A stretch of DNA of 64,000 nt. It comes from Bacteroidales bacterium (GTDB taxonomy: Bacteria; Bacteroidota; Bacteroidia; Bacteroidales; UBA10428). The notes beneath the pieces are model-generated. The model searched no databases. It was not told where the DNA came from and saw only the letters and a list, made by a program, of their open reading frames with translations. The translations under genes and the position numbers were made by a program. This document shows, one piece after another, positions 17,191-28,000 of this stretch (positions are counted from its first letter, which is position 1; every line of letters starts with the position of its first letter). Location: the NCBI GenBank assembly GCA_035299085.1, contig DATGXG010000023.1, positions 1-64,000 on the forward strand, given 5' to 3'.

Positions 17191-19848
17191 TCAGAAAAGT
17201 GACATTTGCTCACCGGTATCCCCACCCTCAGGCAAATCGGGTTTCTCGGATGGCGTCTCGGTTTCTTCAGCAGGTGGCTCAGGAAGTGGCTCAGGCTCTT
17301 TAAACCTGACCGGTTCGAGTTCGCTTATTGATGCCACTTCAAAATTGGTTAACCGCTTACCTTTAGCCTTATAGCTCTTGACGGCAATGAAATCAGCGGC
17401 TTCAATAACTTCCGGTTCGCGCTTTTTATGCTTTCCTCCGAATTTGATCTCAACCCGCGGGAAGTCTTTATCCGAAAGAAGCACGAATTTCGATTTGGCA
17501 TGTTCATCAAAGAACCTGCCCTGTTTTTCAGTGGCCTCGGCCTGGAATCGCTTAATATAATTGAATTTTTGTTCGCCGTCGTAATATATCACGGTGAAAA
17601 CTTTTGAAGGATCGTACTTTGTGATCAGGATCAGGTCTTCTTCAAAATGGGTTGTCAATTCAAATCCAGAGAACCGGATGAGGCCCGACTGGGTCATCAC
17701 AAGGATCTTATCATGGCCGCTGAATTCTCCAAGGTACTCCCCTTTCCCGTCATCCCTGAGCCTTCTTACATAAGAATCCCACCATATTTTCTTGCCCCCA
17801 AGGGTGGATATACCTTTCTCTTTCAGTTCAATCTTATGGACAGGATACCGTGTGAGAATATTGCCGATAGAGGCTTTCCCCTTTATATCCGTATTGCTGA
17901 ATTCGGCATCGAAAACAAGGTTTTTAATGCGCGGCCTGGGTTTCAGGGTGACCTTAACGGTTTCGGCCTCGCCGTTAGGATTCACGCTCATATAAAGTAT
18001 TTTCGATCCTTCACTTTTTGCAAGATCATATTCTTTATCGCGTGTGAGACTGGTGATAGCACACCGTTTTATATATATGATGCCGGTTTCGCCGTCGCGA
18101 TAAATGATGTTGAATATCGTACGCTCATCGTTTTTCTTGAATACACCGGCATACTCGATATCTTTGCCGACGAATTGTTTTTCAGCCACTTTAGTGATCA
18201 GGTATTTTCCTGTCTTCCTGATCACCAGGATATCATCGATGTCCGAACAGTCGCAGATGTATTCATCTTTCTTCAACCCTGTGCCTATGAAGCCCTCGGC
18301 CCTGTTCACATACAGCTTTTCATTGGCCACAGCCACTTCGGTAGCCATAATGGTATCAAAGCTCCTGATCTCGGTTTTTCTTTCCCTCCCGGCCCCGTAT
18401 TTCTTTTTAATCTGCCGGTAATAGCTTATGGTGTATGGAATAATGTTTGCCAGGTGATTCTTTACCTCCTCCATTTCAGCCTCAGTCTGCCGTATGTGCT
18501 CATCGGCCTTGAAACTGCTGAATTTTGAAATTCGCTTGATGGGAATTATGGAAAGCTTTACAAGGTCTTCGGTAATAATATCGCGTCTCAGCAAATTCCG
18601 GAAAGGCTTTAGTCCTGTATGAATGGTGGCCAGTATGTCCTCTTCGGTCTTACACTGCTTAATGGGCTCATAAAGCTCATTCTCGATAAAAATCTTTTCA
18701 AGTGAAGAATAATGCCATATCTCATTCAGCTCATCCATCCTGATATTCAGTTCTGCCGTAAGGAGCTTAATCGTGTTGTCAACCGACATTTTAAGCATAT
18801 CGGAAACGCCCAGGAAAACAGGCTTTTCATCCCTGATCACACAGGAATTGGGAGAGGCAGGCACTTCACAATCAGTGAAGGCGTACAGGGCATCAATTGT
18901 AATATCCGGATCGGTACCGGGAAGCAGGTGAACGATGATTTCTACCTGGCCGGCCGTATTATCCTCTATTTTGCGGATTTTTATCTTTCCTTTTTCATTG
19001 GCCTTTAGGATCGAATCAATCAGGGTAACGGTTGTCTGACCGAATGGCAAGTCATTTATGATGAGCGACTTTCTTTCCTGTTTTGTTATTTTTGCCCTGA
19101 TCCTTACAATACCTCCGCGAAGTCCGTCATTGTATCTTGATACATCAATGAGCCCTCCTGTCGGGAAATCAGGGAACAATTCAAATGGCTTTCCCTGGAG
19201 ATAAGCGATGGAAGCATCGATAAGCTCATTGAAGTTATGCGGAAGGATTTTGGATGCAAGTCCCACAGCAATTCCTTCAACACCCTGGGCAAGCAACAGC
19301 GGAAATTTCACAGGCAGCGTAATGGGCTCTTTGTTTCTTCCGTCATATGAAAGTTTCCAGTTGGTTATCCTCGGATTAAAAACAACTTCCTGGGCAAATT
19401 TGGAAAGACGTGCTTCAATATACCTCGAGGCAGCCGCCCCGTCACCGGTGTAAATATTGCCCCAGTTACCCTGGGTGTCGATGAGAAGATCTTTCTGACC
19501 CAACTGAACAAGCGCGTCACCGATCGAGGCATCGCCATGCGGATGGTATTGCATGGTCTGACCAATGATGTTAGCCACTTTGTTATACCGCCCATCCTCG
19601 ATCTGCCTCATGGCATGCAGAATTCTCCGCTGCACGGGCTTTAAACCGTCGTCCAGGTGGGGAACCGCCCTTTCGAGAATCACATATGAAGCATAATCGA
19701 GAAACCAGTCCTTATATTTACCGGCCAGTTCAGTTACATGACCGGTACCGATAAGCGGATCCTCCGTTAATCCCTCCTCTCCGGGCAATGCATTATCCAG
19801 CTGCCCTTCTTCGTTTTCATCCCTTTTATAGAGATCCTCAGAGTCCAT
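17191..19848 (-). CDS. parC: DNA topoisomerase IV subunit A
   Basis: This 885-aa type IIA topoisomerase subunit cleaves and religates DNA to unlink daughter chromosomes. The winged-helix region DDGLKPVQRRILHAM and the catalytic AASRYIEARL (Tyr143) are clear, as is the TMQYHPHGDASIGDAL loop where quinolone-resistance changes occur in relatives. The C-terminal part forms a beta-pinwheel-like region followed by a Pro/Glu-rich tail (residues about 850-885). The parE gene lies 23 bases upstream on the same strand, so they form an operon. ParC rather than GyrA is chosen because of the direct parE partner and because the canonical GyrA box (QRRGGKG) is not seen. Confidence 0.92.
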   Translation of the reverse strand: MDSEDLYKRDENEEGQLDNALPGEEGLTEDPLIGTGHVTELAGKYKDWFLDYASYVILERAVPHLDDGLKPVQRRILHAMRQIEDGRYNKVANIIGQTMQYHPHGDASIGDALVQLGQKDLLIDTQGNWGNIYTGDGAAASRYIEARLSKFAQEVVFNPRITNWKLSYDGRNKEPITLPVKFPLLLAQGVEGIAVGLASKILPHNFNELIDASIAYLQGKPFELFPDFPTGGLIDVSRYNDGLRGGIVRIRAKITKQERKSLIINDLPFGQTTVTLIDSILKANEKGKIKIRKIEDNTAGQVEIIVHLLPGTDPDITIDALYAFTDCEVPASPNSCVIRDEKPVFLGVSDMLKMSVDNTIKLLTAELNIRMDELNEIWHYSSLEKIFIENELYEPIKQCKTEEDILATIHTGLKPFRNLLRRDIITEDLVKLSIIPIKRISKFSSFKADEHIRQTEAEMEEVKNHLANIIPYTISYYRQIKKKYGAGRERKTEIRSFDTIMATEVAVANEKLYVNRAEGFIGTGLKKDEYICDCSDIDDILVIRKTGKYLITKVAEKQFVGKDIEYAGVFKKNDERTIFNIIYRDGETGIIYIKRCAITSLTRDKEYDLAKSEGSKILYMSVNPNGEAETVKVTLKPRPRIKNLVFDAEFSNTDIKGKASIGNILTRYPVHKIELKEKGISTLGGKKIWWDSYVRRLRDDGKGEYLGEFSGHDKILVMTQSGLIRFSGFELTTHFEEDLILITKYDPSKVFTVIYYDGEQKFNYIKRFQAEATEKQGRFFDEHAKSKFVLLSDKDFPRVEIKFGGKHKKREPEVIEAADFIAVKSYKAKGKRLTNFEVASISELEPVRFKEPEPLPEPPAEETETPSEKPDLPEGGDTGEQMSLF

Positions 19849-19871
19849 TAATAAAAGTCTTTTTTGAAATA

Positions 19872-21716
19872 TTATACGGCATCTACAAGGTCTTCCTCCA
19901 CACGCAGATTTCCGATGATGAACTCCTGGCGCTCGGGGGTGTTTTTGCCCATGTAAAACGGAAGAATGTCCTGCACATGCTCGCCTCTTTTTACCCTCAC
20001 CGGTTCAAGCCGGATATCTTTACCGATAAAATGCCTGAATTCGTCAGGCGATATTTCACCCAGTCCTTTAAAACGGGTGATTTCGGGATTTGCTCCCAGC
20101 TTCCTGATTGCACCTTCCTTTTCATCGTCGGTATAACAATAGTAGGTATGCTTTTTATTTCTCACCCTGAACAACGGCGTTTGAAGGATAAACAGGTGAC
20201 CCTGCCTTACCAGTTCAGGGAAAAACTGGAGAAAGAAAGTCATGAGCAGGAGTCGTATATGCATCCCGTCAACATCGGCATCGGTGGCGATAACCACATT
20301 GTTATAGCGGAGATTTTCAAGACCGTCTTCAATATCCAGTGCCGCCTGCAACAGGTTGAATTCTTCGTTTTCGTATACAATCTTCTTTGTAAGACCGTAC
20401 ACATTCAGGGGCTTGCCTTTCAGACTGAACACGGCCTGTGTGGCCACATCGCGGGATGTGGTGATGGATCCGCTTGCTGAATCGCCCTCAGTGATAAATA
20501 TGGTTGAATCGAGCCTGCGCTCGTCATTATCGTTGAGATGAATTTTGCAATCGCGCAACTTCCGGTTATGCAAACTTGATTTCTTAGCCCTTTCCTTTGC
20601 CAGCTTCTGGATTCCTGAAATAGCCTTTCGCTCTTTTTCCGATTCGATTATCTTTTTGAGCAGCAGGTCAGCCGTTTCAGGATGCTTATGCAGGTAATTA
20701 TCAAGGTGTTTTTTAAGAAAATCGGTTATGAAATTGCGGATTGAAACACCGTCAGGCGACATCTCTTTCGATCCCAGCTTGGTTTTGGTTTGAGATTCGA
20801 ACACCGGTTCCTCGATTTTCAGGCTAAGTGCGGCTACGACGGAGGCACGGATATCTGACGGATCGAAATCTTTTTTATAGAATTCCCGGATTGTCTTAAC
20901 AAGCGCCTCTTTGAAGGCTGCCAGGTGGGTTCCGCCCTGGGTGGTATGCTGGCCGTTCACAAACGTGTAATAGATCTCGCCGTAATGCGTTCCGTGTGTC
21001 ATGGCGAGTTCCACATCTTCATCAGTAAGATGTATAAGAGAATAGAGGCTGTCGCCGTTCACATTTTCATGTAGCAGGTCAACAAGCCCTTCCTTTGAAA
21101 AAAACGGATTCCCGTTAAGGTTAATCGTAAGACCCGCATTGAGGTACACATAATTTTTGATCATGGACTCCACGTAGTCTTCCATAAACCGGAAATGACC
21201 GAACATTTTCTGGTCGGGCACAAAGGAAACAAGCGTTCCGTTGCGTGCGTCGACCGTCTGCTCAGGTATGTCCTCGGTTATATTGCCTTCGCAGAACTTT
21301 ACTGTTTTTACCTTACCATCGCGGAAGGAACGGATTTCAAAAAAGGAAGACAGGGCATTGACTGCCTTGATACCAACACCGTTAAGACCAACCGATTTTT
21401 TAAATACCCTCGAATCGTACTTGGCACCTGTATTCATTTTCGAAGCCACATCAAGTACTTTTCCCAGGGGTATACCGCGGCCATAGTCACGGATCTGAAC
21501 TATATTTTCATTCAGTGTGATATCGATCTTCTTCCCGAAGCCCATCATGAATTCATCGATGGCGTTGTCGAGAACTTCCTTCAGAAGAACATAAATGCCA
21601 TCGTCCTGTGATGAACCGTCACCCAGTTTACCAATGTACATACCCGGACGCTTCCGGATATGCTCCTTCCAGTCGAGCGTACGTATAGTATCTTCCGAAT
21701 AATTAGCAGCGGTCAT
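19872..21716 (-). CDS. parE: DNA topoisomerase IV subunit B
   Basis: This 614-aa ATPase subunit of topoisomerase IV has a GHKL ATP site ([18 protein letters not shown] and [14 protein letters not shown]). A transducer domain follows with the switch-type QTKTKLGS segment, then the TOPRIM metal-binding region ([10 protein letters not shown] and [13 protein letters not shown]). The length matches the ParE/Bacteroidota type, without the GyrB insertion. It is the first gene of the parE-parC operon. A 360-base repeat-rich non-coding region separates it from lysS. Confidence 0.93.
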   Translation of the reverse strand: MTAANYSEDTIRTLDWKEHIRKRPGMYIGKLGDGSSQDDGIYVLLKEVLDNAIDEFMMGFGKKIDITLNENIVQIRDYGRGIPLGKVLDVASKMNTGAKYDSRVFKKSVGLNGVGIKAVNALSSFFEIRSFRDGKVKTVKFCEGNITEDIPEQTVDARNGTLVSFVPDQKMFGHFRFMEDYVESMIKNYVYLNAGLTINLNGNPFFSKEGLVDLLHENVNGDSLYSLIHLTDEDVELAMTHGTHYGEIYYTFVNGQHTTQGGTHLAAFKEALVKTIREFYKKDFDPSDIRASVVAALSLKIEEPVFESQTKTKLGSKEMSPDGVSIRNFITDFLKKHLDNYLHKHPETADLLLKKIIESEKERKAISGIQKLAKERAKKSSLHNRKLRDCKIHLNDNDERRLDSTIFITEGDSASGSITTSRDVATQAVFSLKGKPLNVYGLTKKIVYENEEFNLLQAALDIEDGLENLRYNNVVIATDADVDGMHIRLLLMTFFLQFFPELVRQGHLFILQTPLFRVRNKKHTYYCYTDDEKEGAIRKLGANPEITRFKGLGEISPDEFRHFIGKDIRLEPVRVKRGEHVQDILPFYMGKNTPERQEFIIGNLRVEEDLVDAV

Positions 21717-21854
21717 ATCTTTTAACGGTTTGTCGCAAAATTAGCATAAAGATGCTTGTGCCTTCCATTTCTTTATTAACATGCAAATAACAGGCTGTTG
21801 CGCCTTTCAAAAGGTTTGAAATTGAAAGTCAAAATTTTATCCTGTTTAAAATTA

Positions 21855-21933
21855 AATTTACGATTAATCCGATTTACGATTTACGATTTACGATTAAAAA
21901 ATCCTATTACTGATTACTGTTTACTGAATACTT
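21855..21933. repeat. Two period-7 tandem repeats (GATTTAC and ATTACTG units)
   Basis: Units of GATTTAC repeat three times exactly at 21871-21891, with degenerate units on both sides (21855-21896). Ten bases later ATTACTG repeats twice and degenerates (21906-21933). Both have a 7-base period but unrelated sequence. They lie in the parE-lysS gap, where no gene was found. Confidence 0.85.
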
Positions 21934-21947
21934 CTCTTGGCTAAGTC

Positions 21948-21994
21948 CTGCCTGTGCGGGCAGATTGCTTCGTCGCAAGCTCCTCGCAATGACG
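21948..21994. repeat. Dispersed repeat, copy 1
   Basis: The first 29 bases (21948-21976, starting CTGCCTGTGCGGGCAGATTG) are identical to the reverse complement of 57431-57459. The following part (GCTCCTCGCAATGACG, 21979-21994) matches the reverse complement of about 57384-57400 with one change, so the second copy has about 30 extra bases in the middle. CTGCCTGTGCGGGCAG is itself a near-palindrome. Confidence 0.85.
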
Positions 21995-22010
21995 CTCTCT
22001 GTTCAAGGCA

Positions 22011-22073
22011 GTCACCAGTCACCAGTCACCAGTCACCAGTCACCAGTTACCAGTCACCAATCACTAATCACTA
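22011..22073. repeat. Heptamer tandem repeat (GTCACCA, nine units)
   Basis: GTCACCA repeats seven times (one unit has a C to T change), followed by two ATCACTA units, ending three bases before the lysS stop codon. It is the cleanest of the period-7 arrays in the window and would be expected to vary in copy number. Confidence 0.9.
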
Positions 22074-22076
22074 CTC

Positions 22077-23801
22077 TTAAAACCACTTCTCCACATCCTG
22101 CACACTCAACCCCTTCAACCCCAGCTTATTCTTCTTATTAAACCCGTTGAGGTCATTGGCGAGTTTGGCGGCTTTGGCCTCATTCAGCTTTTCAATGGTT
22201 ACAAAACCCAGTTTTTTCAGCGGATCAATCCATTCCTGCGGAATACCCTTCTCAGTATATTTTTCCGGTTCATCTTCCTTAATCACCAAAGGCTTTTCGG
22301 GCTTCATCTGGGGGAAGAACAACACATCCTGAATGCTCGACTGGTTAGTCATGATCATGGCAAGCCTGTCGATTCCCACGCCAAGTCCCGATGCCTGCGG
22401 CATTCCGTATTCGAGCGCCCTCAGAAAATCCTGGTCAATGAACATCGCTTCATCATCGCCTTTTTCTGAAAGCCTTAGCTGTTCCTGGAAACGTTCGCGC
22501 TGATCAATAGGGTCATTAAGCTCGGAATAGGCATTGCAAAGCTCTTTCGAATTCACGATCAGCTCAAAGCGCTCTGTGAGGCCCGGGTCGGACCTGTGCT
22601 TTTTGCAAAGAGGAGACATTTCAACCGGGTAATCCATGATAAATGTGGGCTGAACCAGGTGGGGCTCGACCTTCTCACCGAATATCTCATCAATAAGCTT
22701 GCCTTTGCCCATTGAAGGATCGGTTTCGATACCCATATTTTTACAGGTATCTCTCAATTGCTGTTCATCAAGAGCCCTGATATCAATACCTGCATATTGC
22801 TGAATGGCGCCTGCCATTGTCAGACGGGCAAAAGGTCTCTTGAAATCAATAACCGAATTGCCAAAAGGAACCTTTGTGGTGCCGTGTAAGTCGAGAGCCA
22901 CCTTTTCAAGCATTTCCTCCACAAAATCCATCATCCACAGGTAGTCTTTCCAGGCAACATAAATCTCAAGAACAGTGAATTCAGGATTATGAGTCCTGTC
23001 CATTCCCTCGTTCCTGAAATCGCGTGAAAATTCATATACTCCCTCGAAACCGCCGACAAGAAGTCTTTTAAGGTACAACTCATCGGCTATCCTCAGGTAA
23101 AGAGGCATATCAAGCGTATTATGATGAGTGATGAAAGGCCTAGCCGTTGCACCGCCAGGAATGGGTTGCAGCACCGGTGTTTCCACTTCAAGGTATCCTT
23201 TTGAATTATATAATTCCCTGAGAGAATTGATAATTTTAGTGCGTTTTATAAAGATATCGCGCACGCCGGGATTAACAACAAGGTCAACATAGCGCTGGCG
23301 GTACCTGAATTCAGGATCGGTAACCGCATCATAAACGGTTCCGTCCTTTTCCTTAACAACCGGAAGAGGTTTAAGTGATTTCCCAAGAATTATGAGTTCC
23401 TTCACATGAATTGATATCTCGCCCATCTGGGTTATGAAAACAAATCCCTTAACACCTATGAAATCGCCTATATCCAGGTGTTTTTTGAATACGATGTTGT
23501 ATAAGGTTTTATCCTCACCCGGGCACAGGTCATCGCGCTTCAGGTAAATCTGTATCCGGCCGTGTTCATCCTGAATCTCGGCAAACGACGCACTTCCCAT
23601 GATGCGTTTACTCATAAGCCTTCCGGCCAGGGCCACATCCTGAAACTTCTCCTCATTGCCCTGGAATTCGGTTATGATGCGCTTTGTATTTATATTCACC
23701 GGAAACATGGCGGCCGGGTAAGGATCAATACCCAGTTTGCGTAATTCATCGAGCGACTGCCTGCGAATTACTTCCTGTTCGCTCAATTCAGAATGATTCA
23801 T
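22077..23801 (-). CDS. lysS: Lysyl-tRNA synthetase, class II
   Basis: This 574-aa enzyme charges tRNA-Lys. An N-terminal OB-fold anticodon-binding domain (about residues 55-160; [20 protein letters not shown]) precedes the class II catalytic core, with motif 2 [14 protein letters not shown] and motif 3 [13 protein letters not shown]-terminal extension of about 70 residues ([18 protein letters not shown] onward) is also seen in other Bacteroidota LysS proteins. It is monocistronic, and its 3' end abuts the heptamer array. Confidence 0.95.
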   Translation of the reverse strand: MNHSELSEQEVIRRQSLDELRKLGIDPYPAAMFPVNINTKRIITEFQGNEEKFQDVALAGRLMSKRIMGSASFAEIQDEHGRIQIYLKRDDLCPGEDKTLYNIVFKKHLDIGDFIGVKGFVFITQMGEISIHVKELIILGKSLKPLPVVKEKDGTVYDAVTDPEFRYRQRYVDLVVNPGVRDIFIKRTKIINSLRELYNSKGYLEVETPVLQPIPGGATARPFITHHNTLDMPLYLRIADELYLKRLLVGGFEGVYEFSRDFRNEGMDRTHNPEFTVLEIYVAWKDYLWMMDFVEEMLEKVALDLHGTTKVPFGNSVIDFKRPFARLTMAGAIQQYAGIDIRALDEQQLRDTCKNMGIETDPSMGKGKLIDEIFGEKVEPHLVQPTFIMDYPVEMSPLCKKHRSDPGLTERFELIVNSKELCNAYSELNDPIDQRERFQEQLRLSEKGDDEAMFIDQDFLRALEYGMPQASGLGVGIDRLAMIMTNQSSIQDVLFFPQMKPEKPLVIKEDEPEKYTEKGIPQEWIDPLKKLGFVTIEKLNEAKAAKLANDLNGFNKKNKLGLKGLSVQDVEKWF

Positions 23802-23880
23802 TTAATTAAATTGATTTAAGATTCGGCAAATATACATTTTTTTAATATCGCTCGCAGAGATGCTATGATCACCTCTCACG

Positions 23881-23912
23881 ATTGAGCATCAGAGTGCAAA
23901 TCATTATATTTG
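23881..23912 (+). promoter_or_regulatory. Bacteroidota-type promoter for aroK
   Basis: ATTG at 23881-23884 (near TTTG, -33) and TATATTTG at 23905-23912 (exact TAnnTTTG, -7) are separated by 20 bases, the normal spacing. The ATG follows 16 bases after the -7 element, giving a short leader. Confidence 0.6.
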
Positions 23913-23928
23913 CACTTTAGTTTACAGC

Positions 23929-24435
23929 ATGCGCTATTTTATTATAGGTTTCAAAAACAGTGGTAAAACAACATTCGGAAAATTGCTTGCCGAAAGACTT
24001 TCGCTTGAATTTATTGACCTGGATGAATACATTGAAAGCCGGGAGAAGAAAACAATCCCTGAAATCTATACCGAACGGGGCGAAGAAAGTTTCCGCCGTC
24101 TTGAATGGAGAGCCCTGAAAGAAGTGGCCGTAGGGCATGATAACATCGTCATTTCAACTGGCGGAGGTGCTCCCTGCCACTGTGATAACATGACCCTGAT
24201 GGAAAAATACGGGAACGTTATTTACCTCAGGGTAAGCGACAGCTTGCTTATCAGCCGGTTGTCCGAGGCGGCGAAAGACAGGCCTATAGTTCTGGGTAAA
24301 AGCACCCGTGAACTCCGGGAATACATAACTGAATTACGAAACCGGTGTGAACACCATTATAAAAGAGCCAGGTATATAGTGGATGGCGATATCCCCGATT
24401 TGGAAGCAGTTGTGACTATGCTTAATGCCGGCTGA
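23929..24435 (+). CDS. aroK: Shikimate kinase
   Basis: This 168-aa P-loop kinase phosphorylates shikimate at O3. Visible motifs are the Walker A GFKNSGKTT, the shikimate-binding IDLDEYIE, GEESFRRLEW with the conserved Arg, the STGGGAP glycine loop, and the LID region around AKDRPIVLG. The length is normal. It is separate from the aroA-aroC pair and convergent with the DUF3127 gene, with only one base between the stops. Confidence 0.93.
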   Translation: MRYFIIGFKNSGKTTFGKLLAERLSLEFIDLDEYIESREKKTIPEIYTERGEESFRRLEWRALKEVAVGHDNIVISTGGGAPCHCDNMTLMEKYGNVIYLRVSDSLLISRLSEAAKDRPIVLGKSTRELREYITELRNRCEHHYKRARYIVDGDIPDLEAVVTMLNAG

Positions 24436-24436
24436 A

Positions 24437-24802
24437 TCAGAAAGGAAGATCGTTGGGTTCTTCGCCGGGCAACAGGGGCTCCAGGTGGTCCATTACATCG
24501 GCAACAGGTAGTGCGCTTGTTTCCTGTACGCCTGAAGATTCAATTTTCCATGCTCTCAGATCGGTGTACCACTTTCCGTTGAACTCCCGCGACTCGGCAT
24601 TAAAAGCTACATTGATCAAAGCTCCGGGCTTTAATGATTTAACCAGACCTGCTTTTTCTCCCCATGCAGAAATGCAAACCTTCCGGGGATACTGCTCCTG
24701 GGTTTCCAGGATGAAATCCTGCCTGTTCCATTGGCCGTTCTTACCGGTGCCGGTCTGCTCAGGAAGAATCTGTATCAGTTTACCTGAAATTTCAAGTGCC
24801 AT
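24437..24802 (-). CDS. DUF3127 protein (OB-fold, SSB-like)
   Basis: This 121-aa protein belongs to DUF3127, a family common in Bacteroidota with an OB-fold resembling single-stranded DNA-binding proteins. The pattern LEISGKLIQILPEQTGTG, then KNGQWNRQDFILET and GKWYTDLRAWKIE, is characteristic. The acidic C-terminal tail (PLLPGEEPNDLPF) resembles the protein-interaction tip of SSB. The role is not established experimentally as far as can be told here; ssDNA binding is inferred from the fold. Confidence 0.88.
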   Translation of the reverse strand: MALEISGKLIQILPEQTGTGKNGQWNRQDFILETQEQYPRKVCISAWGEKAGLVKSLKPGALINVAFNAESREFNGKWYTDLRAWKIESSGVQETSALPVADVMDHLEPLLPGEEPNDLPF

Positions 24803-24932
24803 AACGTTATTCTTTTAAAAAGTTAATGGATAAAAGTACAACTATTCGGTCGATTATTAAATGGTGTTAATTTCTTTTTCATATTTCAAACCAGGGCCGT
24901 CTATCAGCGTTTTCGTGTTGTCAGTGTAATTT

Positions 24933-24964
24933 CTTGATGATGAATCATTATTTTCGTAGTTTTG
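24933..24964 (+). promoter_or_regulatory. Promoter of the NTT-HEAT/TIR/nSTAND operon
   Basis: A -33-like TTG (in TTCTTG, ending 24936) and an exact TAnnTTTG element (TAGTTTTG, 24957-24964) are 20 bases apart. Transcription would begin about 40 bases before the ATG at 25011. No other good promoter is seen between genes of this operon until 35.0 kb. Confidence 0.55.
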
Positions 24965-25010
24965 CAATTGTTAACCTTATCAACAGCTTTATCCTTTAAC
25001 CGACACCTGT

Positions 25011-28000
25011 ATGGCACACGTGTTCCCTGGAGTACATGCCAAAAACCGCAAGGAATTCTTCATGTTACTTGTTACTTCCATGCAGGCCGCTTTTATTGGC
25101 GCCTTTTGTTCGCTTTTTCTCATTGGTTCACATGTGCTTTTCCTTCAATCGTGGTACCCTGAAAATCTTCCCCAGGCATTTGTGATATCAGGCGTAACCG
25201 GGATATTTCTGTTTTCGCTGTATTCTTACATGAACAGCAGGGTAAATTTCAGGGTTTTTACAATTTTCTGGCTTGTCTTCATGTTCCTTTTGAACGCTTT
25301 CATTTACATATTTTATGATTTGATCGTTCCATTGAATATTGCCGGAATCCCGCTGATGATGCCTTTCACCCTGTGTCTCCCGGTTAATTTCATTGTAATG
25401 CTTTTATGGCGCCGGCAGCTGCTGGAGCTTTATACATCTTTCCAGAACAGGAAATACAATGCCACCATACGCAATTCCTTTATCGGAGGTATCATTTTTG
25501 TCAGCTATGCGCTGGTGGCAGGACTTTACATCAACTGGGACATCCTGCTTATCCTGGCTTTCAGTTCGGCGTTCATAGGAATGGCGCTGATTCTTCAGGT
25601 CGTAATCAATTATCATCATAAATATTCAGGATTATATCATCAGCCGATCAGGCGTAATCCGCTCCGTTCAAGATTTTACGAGCTGTTTTACACGCGGTAC
25701 ACGCTTTTGCTTGTATCATTTGTTGTGCTTTCTGCAACTGTCGGGTTCATCATTCATTATCATTTTATTACCGAAACCCGAATCAACTTTACTAACTCCA
25801 TAAGCCTTGCCAAGTTTTTCGGATTCTTTACTGGCACCATGTTTCTTTTTGTCCTGACCGTCGAGGGATTTTTGCTGCGCCGCATTCTTTACGCATACGA
25901 TTCACCTTACAGCCTGGTCCTGATTCCGGTGATCCTGCTTATTGCCGCTGCTGCTTCGCTTGTGGTTGATATTCTTGTGGGCCAGAATAACGCGTTTGCC
26001 CGCTTTTCTTTCGGGTTCCTCATGATCGCAATGATGCGCATCGGTTACGAAACAACGTATGACGCTATTGAAGTCCCCTCGCTTAAAGTATTGTTCCGCA
26101 CTCTTGACCTGAGGTTTTCCTCATCCATTAAGCCCAGGTTAGGAGGAACAATAAGAATGGCCTCGCTCATATTTGCCGGTTTAATCCTTCTTTTACTGCT
26201 GATTTTCAACCTGAATAAAGGCATTTTCATTAATCTTACCATCATAGTACTCACCGGTATATGGGTACCCGTTGGCATTAAGCTCGTAAGAAATTACCAG
26301 GCCTCGTTGAGAGATTACATACGCCGACTTAAATCGATCAGAAGGAATACGGGACAGGAAATGAATATCGATGAGAAATCGCATGTTCTGATCAACAGCA
26401 AAAACCCGGTTAAGTCAATCAATACCCTTTCTATCATAGAGCGGCTTGAACCGCTTACCCATGAAAAACATATTATTTCGCTGCTGGGTACCGAGTCGCC
26501 TCAGCTCCGCAAATACATACTCGAGCGCATTGATGAAAACGCCTTGTTCAGTGCTCTTCCAAGCCTTAAACAATTAATGGCTACGGATCAGAAACAGCAG
26601 AACGGTTATCTGGTCAAGCTGGCAAACCGCTTTGAAATCAAGCTGAATGCCGGAACAACGCGGCATGCCATTGAAACCATTGTGAATTCAACCACACTCA
26701 CCGACCGTATATTGGCGGCAGAAATTATAGGCAATTCAGGGAACCAGGAATACGCGGATTTCCTGCTCCACCTGTCGCGTGATTTTGAACCGGAGGTGAA
26801 ACTGGCATCTGTAAAAGCCATGGCAAGGCTTGCCAACCCAAATCACAGTTATGTGCTGATTGGGTACCTGACTACGCCTGTTTACTATCCTTATGCTTTT
26901 GAAGCCCTTGTAAAAATTGGTGATCCGGCAATTCCTTTCATGGAAGAGTGTTTTCTTGTGCCGGATGCCGATAACAAGCTTTTATTGCGGATTGTGAGAA
27001 TTTATGGTAAGATTGGAACCATGGCCGCTATGGAATCGCTGCTGTCGAAAATTGAAAACCAGAATCGCAGCATTTCACGGCAGGCATTACTCGCCCTTCG
27101 TGAGGCTAAATTCCAGGCTTCACCCGGTAATATAAACCGGATACTCAATGATATTGTGCGCCTCATTAATATCATGTCGTGGAATTTCGGTGCCTACGCC
27201 AGCATTCAGAATCATTCTCATTTCCGGCAGCTTAAGAATTCGATTGAATCTGAAATTGCCGATAATTACGAGATCCTGTATCACATGCTCGCACTGGCTT
27301 ATAATCCAACCTCCATAGCGAATATTAAAAACATGCTAAATGAAGGCACTGATACCGATATAAGCTTTGCGATTGAACTTCTTGATCAGATAGTAAATGA
27401 GGAGATCAAGCAGGTGTTCTTCCCTGTTGTTGAAAATATTTCGGTGAATGACCGGTTCAAACAACTGCAGTACTTTTTCCAGACTGTAAAGGATTCTCCT
27501 GAAAACCTTATTCATGAAATCATTACGCGCGATTTTAACCAGATATCGCTGTATGTTAAGGCAACTGCCATTTACAGCATGCTGCTTTTAAAGAAATCGG
27601 TGCCCGGCCAGGAAATCAACGCCTGTTTGTTCCACCCGAACCAGTTGATAAGGGAAACCGGTGCGCTGATTTTACATGAGCAAAAACCTGAAGAGCTGGA
27701 ATCAGTATTAAACCGGCTTCCCGCCGAACAGGTTGTGGAACTCCGCTCGGCACTGAGCCGTCTGAATGATGGCGTTCCGTACCTGCTTATCGACAGGATC
27801 AGGTTTATAAAAAATTGCACAGTGCTGCAAAATATTTCAGAAGATATTCTTCTTGAAATTTCAAGAGCGCTTGTCTTTCACCAGATGAAAACTCACGAGG
27901 AATTTCTCATTAAGCGTGAGGACGTTCACTTTGCCTTTATGATTGTAATCGAAGGCACCGCCCAGATCAATATTTCTTCAGGGAAAGTGTTTACCTTTGG

